A DNA stretch of 8,553 nt, from assembly GCA_038818725.1 (NCBI GenBank), contig JAWAYL010000042.1:1-8553 (forward strand), given 5' to 3'. This stretch comes from JACIWB01 sp038818725 (lineage in GTDB: Archaea; Thermoplasmatota; E2; UBA202; JdFR-43). Shown here piece after piece: positions 5,632-8,553 of the stretch. Every line of letters starts with the position of its first letter. The first letter of the stretch is position 1. The position numbers and the translations under genes were made by a program. The notes under the pieces are model-generated. The model was given only the letters and a program-made list of their open reading frames with translations, had not been told where the DNA came from and did no database searches.

Positions 5632-5886
5632 ATGAAATACTGGATAAAAGAAGAGTTAAAGCCAACTCATGGAAAAATTTATTTGATAAAAGATAGATGC
5701 AAGGGTTGTGGCTTTTGCATAGAATTTTGTCCTAAAAAAGTTCTTGTTGAAAGTGAAGAATTCAATTCAAAAGGATATCATCCTCCAAAACTTGATGAAA
5801 GCAAGGATAAATGCATTGCATGTGGCTTTTGTTCTCTTATTTGCCCAGAATTTGCAATTTATATGGAGGAGGAAAATGAAGGCTAA
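5632..5886 (+). CDS. korD: 2-oxoacid:ferredoxin oxidoreductase, delta (ferredoxin-like) subunit
   Basis: An 84-residue dicluster ferredoxin. It forms the electron-exit subunit of the four-subunit oxidoreductase, passing electrons from the catalytic beta subunit to external ferredoxin. Two [4Fe-4S] motifs are complete: Cys23-Lys-Gly-Cys26-Gly-Phe-Cys29 with Cys33-Pro, and Cys61-Ile-Ala-Cys64-Gly-Phe-Cys67 with Cys71-Pro. The segment GYHPPKL between the clusters is typical of KorD rather than of free ferredoxins. It is the first gene of the operon and begins without a ribosome binding site, behind a clear TATA box. Its end overlaps korA by 11 bases, and the GGAGGAGG used by korA lies inside its last codons. 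Position before korA, B and C supports a delta-subunit role. Confidence 0.9.
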   Translation: MKYWIKEELKPTHGKIYLIKDRCKGCGFCIEFCPKKVLVESEEFNSKGYHPPKLDESKDKCIACGFCSLICPEFAIYMEEENEG

Positions 5887-6985
5887 ATTTTATAGTGGAA
5901 ACATTGCATGTGCAGAAGGGGCATTGCATGCTGGTTGCAGATTTTTTGCCGGCTATCCAATCACTCCCTCAACAGAAATAGCTGAACACATGGCATTAAA
6001 GCTTCCAAAAATTGGCGGAATTTTTATCCAGATGGAAGATGAAATTGCATCAATAGCAGCTGTGCTCGGTGCCTCATGGGGCGGGGTGAAGGCAATGACC
6101 GCAACAAGTGGGCCTGGCTTTAGCTTGATGCAGGAAAATATAGGGCTTGCTGCAATTACAGAAACCCCTTGCGTTATTGTTGATGTTCAGAGAGCTGGAC
6201 CAAGCACAGGAATGCCAACTTTAGTTGGGCAAGGAGATGTAATGCAGGCGAGATGGGGAAGCCATGGAGATTATGAAGTAATTGCAATCTCACCTTCTAC
6301 ACCTGAGGAATGCTTTTATATGACAATAAGAGCTTTTAATCTCTCTGAAGAATATCGCTGTCCAGTAATTGTTTTAATGGATGAAAGCGTTGGTCATACA
6401 AGTGAAAAAATTATAATTGATGAAGAAAAAATTGAAATTTTTGAGAGAGAAAAGCCAAAAAGCAAGCCTTATTTCCCATTTGATGAAAATGCTCCAATGG
6501 CATGCTGTGGAGATGGATATGCAGTGCATGTAACTGGATTAACACATGATAAGCGTGGCTATCCAATGGCTACCTCACCAGAAGTTCAGGATTGGCTTGT
6601 AAGAAAAATATGCGATAAAATAAGGAATAATGAGCCAAAGATAAGGAGCATAGAAGAATTTATGATTGATGATGCAAAGCTTGCAATTGTTTCATTTGGA
6701 AGTCCCGCAAGGAGCTGCAAGGCCGCGATAAAAAAAGCAAGAAAAGAAGGATATAAAGTTGGATTGATAAGGCTTAAAACAATATGGCCATTTCCAGAAG
6801 AATATTTTGAAAAAATATCTAGTGAAATAGATAATTTTTTAGTTGTTGAAGTAAATTATGGACAGATAAAGCTTGAAGTGGAAAGATGTGTAAAGAAAAA
6901 AGTTCATTTACTGCCAAAAATGGGTGGAGAAATACATAAACCAGAAGAGATATATAAAAAAATAGAGGAGGTATATAATGATTGA
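5876..6985 (+). CDS. korA: 2-oxoacid (2-oxoglutarate):ferredoxin oxidoreductase, alpha subunit
   Basis: The 369-residue alpha subunit of a heterotetrameric, oxygen-sensitive enzyme that oxidatively decarboxylates a 2-oxoacid with CoA and ferredoxin. It carries the pyrimidine-binding part of the thiamine diphosphate site. Motifs seen are GYPITPST at 26-33, the QMEDEIASIAAVLGASWGG block at 52-70, TATSGPGFSLM at 75-85, QRAGPSTGMPT, and a second domain with SFGSPARS and GLIRLKTIWPFPE. YPITPSTE followed by a GHTSEK region suits the 2-oxoglutarate group, but substrate choice among 2-oxoacids is uncertain. The length is normal for KorA without a fused gamma domain. ATG 5876 is supported by the strong GGAGGAGG at 5865-5872 and by family homology. 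An in-frame ATG at 5744, deep inside korD, is rejected. The stop overlaps korB by 8 bases. Confidence 0.93.
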   Translation: MKAKFYSGNIACAEGALHAGCRFFAGYPITPSTEIAEHMALKLPKIGGIFIQMEDEIASIAAVLGASWGGVKAMTATSGPGFSLMQENIGLAAITETPCVIVDVQRAGPSTGMPTLVGQGDVMQARWGSHGDYEVIAISPSTPEECFYMTIRAFNLSEEYRCPVIVLMDESVGHTSEKIIIDEEKIEIFEREKPKSKPYFPFDENAPMACCGDGYAVHVTGLTHDKRGYPMATSPEVQDWLVRKICDKIRNNEPKIRSIEEFMIDDAKLAIVSFGSPARSCKAAIKKARKEGYKVGLIRLKTIWPFPEEYFEKISSEIDNFLVVEVNYGQIKLEVERCVKKKVHLLPKMGGEIHKPEEIYKKIEEVYND

Positions 6986-7787
6986 AATAAAGGAGCATCC
7001 TCTTGATAAATATCTTCGTGCTGATAGAATCCCTCATATATGGTGCCCTGGCTGTGGTTTAGGAAGCATTTTAAACTGCTTCCTTCATGCGATTGAAGAA
7101 TGCAAGATAGATTTGAATAATTTTGCAATTGTTTCAGGAATTGGTTGTACTGGTAGAGTTGCTGGCTATCTTAATGTTGATTCATATCATACTACACATG
7201 GAAGGGCAATTCCTTTTGCAACTGGATTAAAGCTTGCAAATCCAAAAATAAAAGTAGTTGTATTCAGTGGAGATGGTGACTTATTTGCAATTGGAGGAAA
7301 TCATTTTATACATGCTGCAAGAAGAAATGTTGATATGACTGTTATATGTGTAAATAATTACAATTATGGAATGACTGGTGGTCAGCTTGGTCCTACTACC
7401 CCTTTAGGAGCAAAAACAACAACTACTCCTTATGGAAATTTTGAACATCCATTTAATTTATGTAAGGTTGCAGCTGCAAGTGGGGCGGTTTATGTTGCAA
7501 GATGGACTGCATTGCATGTTAGGCGACTAAAAGAAAGTATGAAAGAAGCTTTGATGAAGAAAGGTTTCTCCTTTATTGAAGTTATTGCCTCTTGCCCCAC
7601 AACTTATGGAAGATATAATAAAATGCCAACTGGGTTAGATACAATGAAATATTATAAAGAAAATTCAATTATAATGCATGGAATTGATCCAAGTAAAACA
7701 GATATAGATGACAAGATAATTGTTGGAAAATTTGTTGATATAGAGAGAAAAACATTTGATGAATTACTCGAGGAAGTGAGAAAATGA
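6978..7787 (+). CDS. korB: 2-oxoacid (2-oxoglutarate):ferredoxin oxidoreductase, beta subunit
   Basis: The 269-residue thiamine-diphosphate-binding beta subunit and catalytic partner of KorA. Near the N-terminus WCPGCGLG (22-29) supplies Cys23 and Cys26. With further cysteines such as Cys57 in GIGCTGR, these can ligate the internal [4Fe-4S] cluster. The diphosphate/Mg motif is SGDGDLFAIGGNH starting at 97, with the following CVNNYNYGMTGGQ at 124-136, a classic pattern. HTTHGRAIPFATGLKLA and the late CPTTYGRYN block are also usual in this family. The length is typical of archaeal KorB. A strong GAGGAGGT at 6965-6972 lies 5 bases before ATG 6978. The start overlaps the korA stop and the stop overlaps korC by 4 bases (ATGA), so subunits are likely made in step. 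Confidence 0.95.
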   Translation: MIEIKEHPLDKYLRADRIPHIWCPGCGLGSILNCFLHAIEECKIDLNNFAIVSGIGCTGRVAGYLNVDSYHTTHGRAIPFATGLKLANPKIKVVVFSGDGDLFAIGGNHFIHAARRNVDMTVICVNNYNYGMTGGQLGPTTPLGAKTTTTPYGNFEHPFNLCKVAAASGAVYVARWTALHVRRLKESMKEALMKKGFSFIEVIASCPTTYGRYNKMPTGLDTMKYYKENSIIMHGIDPSKTDIDDKIIVGKFVDIERKTFDELLEEVRK

Positions 7788-8320
7788 GGAAAGAAATAAA
7801 ATTCGGTGGATTTGGAGGACAGGGAATAGTGTTGATGGGAAATATAACAGCAAGAGCGGCTGCAATATATGATAATAAATATGCAACCTTTACCCCTTCA
7901 TATGGACCCGAGGCGCGAGGTGGGGCAGCAAGTTCGAATGTTGTAATAGATGATGAGGAAATTGATTATCCATATGTTACAAATCCAGATATACTTGTTG
8001 TGATGAGCCAAGAAGCTTATGAAAGATATGCTCCATTACTTAAAGAGGATGGAATGCTGATAATAGATGAAGATTTAGTTAAATTAAAGAATGGATGCGG
8101 TGCAGTAAAGGTGCCAGCAACAAGAATTGCTGAATCTCTTGGAAAAAGAATTGTTGCAAACATAGTTATGCTAGGATTTTTTGTAGGTGTAACAAAAGTT
8201 GTTTCTTATGAAGCAATTAAAAAAGCAACTCTTGAAAGTGTGCCAGAAAAATTCATTGAGCTAAATGAAAATGCTTTGATGAAAGGATATGAAAGAGGCA
8301 TAAAATGCCAAAAAGAATAG
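7784..8320 (+). CDS. korC: 2-oxoacid (2-oxoglutarate):ferredoxin oxidoreductase, gamma subunit
   Basis: The 178-residue gamma subunit, which in this family contributes to CoA handling and to assembly of the complex. Signatures are the N-terminal FGGFGGQGI (7-15) and PSYGPEARGG (38-47), then the Rossmann-like NPDILVVMSQEAYERY segment, a run to VPATRIAE and NIVMLGFFVG, all in expected order. The length is standard for a free-standing gamma subunit. The ATG overlaps the korB stop as ATGA. The 3' end overlaps the hdrA start by 16 bases, so hdrA translation probably depends on korC being read. Together with korD, A and B it completes the enzyme, so no subunit is missing from this locus. Confidence 0.95.
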   Translation: MRKEIKFGGFGGQGIVLMGNITARAAAIYDNKYATFTPSYGPEARGGAASSNVVIDDEEIDYPYVTNPDILVVMSQEAYERYAPLLKEDGMLIIDEDLVKLKNGCGAVKVPATRIAESLGKRIVANIVMLGFFVGVTKVVSYEAIKKATLESVPEKFIELNENALMKGYERGIKCQKE

Positions 8321-8553
8321 GAGTTTTTGTATGCCATTGCGGTGTTAATATTGCTGGAACAGTAGATGTTGCAAAAGTTGTTAAAGAAATTTCAAGCTAT
8401 CCAGGTGTAGTTTTTGCAACTGATTACCAATATATGTGCTCTGATCCTGGACAAAATTTAATAAAAAAGAAGATTGAAGAAGAGAATCTCGATGGAGTTA
8501 TTGTTGCAGCCTGCTCGCCAGCGATGCATGAAGAAACTTTCAGAAATGTATGC
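8305..8553 (+). CDS. hdrA: HdrA-like heterodisulfide reductase subunit A (5' part, truncated by window end)
   Basis: Only the first 83 residues are present; the frame is open to the last base. It reads IGVFVCHCGVNIAGTVDV from residue 5, the characteristic HdrA N-terminus with Cys10 and Cys12. YMCSDPGQ at 43-50 and VIVAACSPAMHEETFRN at 65-81 follow, the latter corresponding to the usual AACSPRxHEPTFR. Full HdrA proteins carry FAD and several Fe-S clusters and form the electron-branching core of heterodisulfide reductase-type complexes. AGAGG at 8294-8298 precedes ATG 8305, inside korC. Co-transcription with kor is therefore very likely. An Ala replaces the common Arg after SP, which may be lineage variation. 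HdrB/HdrC partners are not visible and could lie beyond the edge. Confidence 0.88.
   Translation, partial: MPKRIGVFVCHCGVNIAGTVDVAKVVKEISSYPGVVFATDYQYMCSDPGQNLIKKKIEEENLDGVIVAACSPAMHEETFRNVC

Noticed and set aside
5744..5875. N-terminal extension of korA from an in-frame ATG at 5744
   Set aside because: The extra 44 residues are korD read in another frame; the strong GGAGGAGG before 5876 and family homology fix the start there.
6819..7128. Two minus-strand open frames at the korA/korB junction
   Set aside because: They are antisense to conserved Kor sequence with clear plus-strand ribosome binding sites.
1..8553. CRISPR array, tRNA, insertion sequence or integration site
   Set aside because: No regularly spaced repeats, no tRNA-like cloverleaf, no transposase or integrase gene, and no flanking direct repeats were seen.
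8305..8553. Broken or pseudogenised hdrA
   Set aside because: The frame is open and conserved to the last base; truncation is only the window edge.

Overview
The window reads as a chromosomal segment of an AT-rich archaeon (about one third G+C by eye). ATA dominates for isoleucine and AGA/AGG for arginine. Genes are packed with short overlaps. The clearest promoter is a BRE/TATA element about 25 bases before an ATG that has no Shine-Dalgarno sequence, as in a leaderless archaeal transcript. The families are also archaeal: a DUF432 protein next to an MscS channel, the archaeal type of 5-formyltetrahydrofolate cyclo-ligase-like protein, the AmmeMemoRadiSam radical SAM enzyme, a four-subunit 2-oxoacid:ferredoxin oxidoreductase, and HdrA. 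I cannot name the species. An anaerobic lineage, perhaps a thermophilic euryarchaeote or thermoplasmatote, is an inference from gene content.

Layout. Bases 1-92 are a more GC-rich edge, perhaps the tail of an upstream gene. Bases 94-3435 (+) form a tight run of six genes: DUF432 protein, MscS-type mechanosensitive channel, DUF488 protein, 5-formyl-THF cyclo-ligase-like protein, a 41-44 base gap with a 9-bp inverted repeat, a 73-residue membrane-anchored protein of unknown function, and a small multi-drug export family protein. Bases 3415-4353 (-) encode an NAD-dependent sugar-nucleotide epimerase whose 3' end overlaps the preceding gene tail to tail. Bases 4354-4476 are non-coding and carry a small hairpin. 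Bases 4477-5478 (-) encode the radical SAM enzyme. A very AT-rich divergent promoter region (5479-5631) follows. Bases 5632-8553 (+) hold korD-korA-korB-korC and then the 5' end of an hdrA-like gene that runs off the window.

How the genes fit together. The kor cluster encodes a complete thiamine-diphosphate/Fe-S enzyme that converts a 2-oxoacid (probably 2-oxoglutarate) and CoA to acyl-CoA, CO2 and reduced ferredoxin. Placing hdrA directly in the same overlapping transcription unit suggests those electrons are handed to an Hdr-type flavin complex. This is the most biologically interesting arrangement here. The first run mixes an envelope or osmotic module (DUF432/MscS), two small cytosolic proteins and two membrane proteins, so co-transcription there need not mean a shared pathway.

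No tRNA, rRNA, CRISPR array, transposase or integrase gene was found. The window looks like ordinary core genome rather than a mobile island. I did not find convincing evidence of an entirely new system. The findings are mainly conserved but poorly understood modules and regulatory details.
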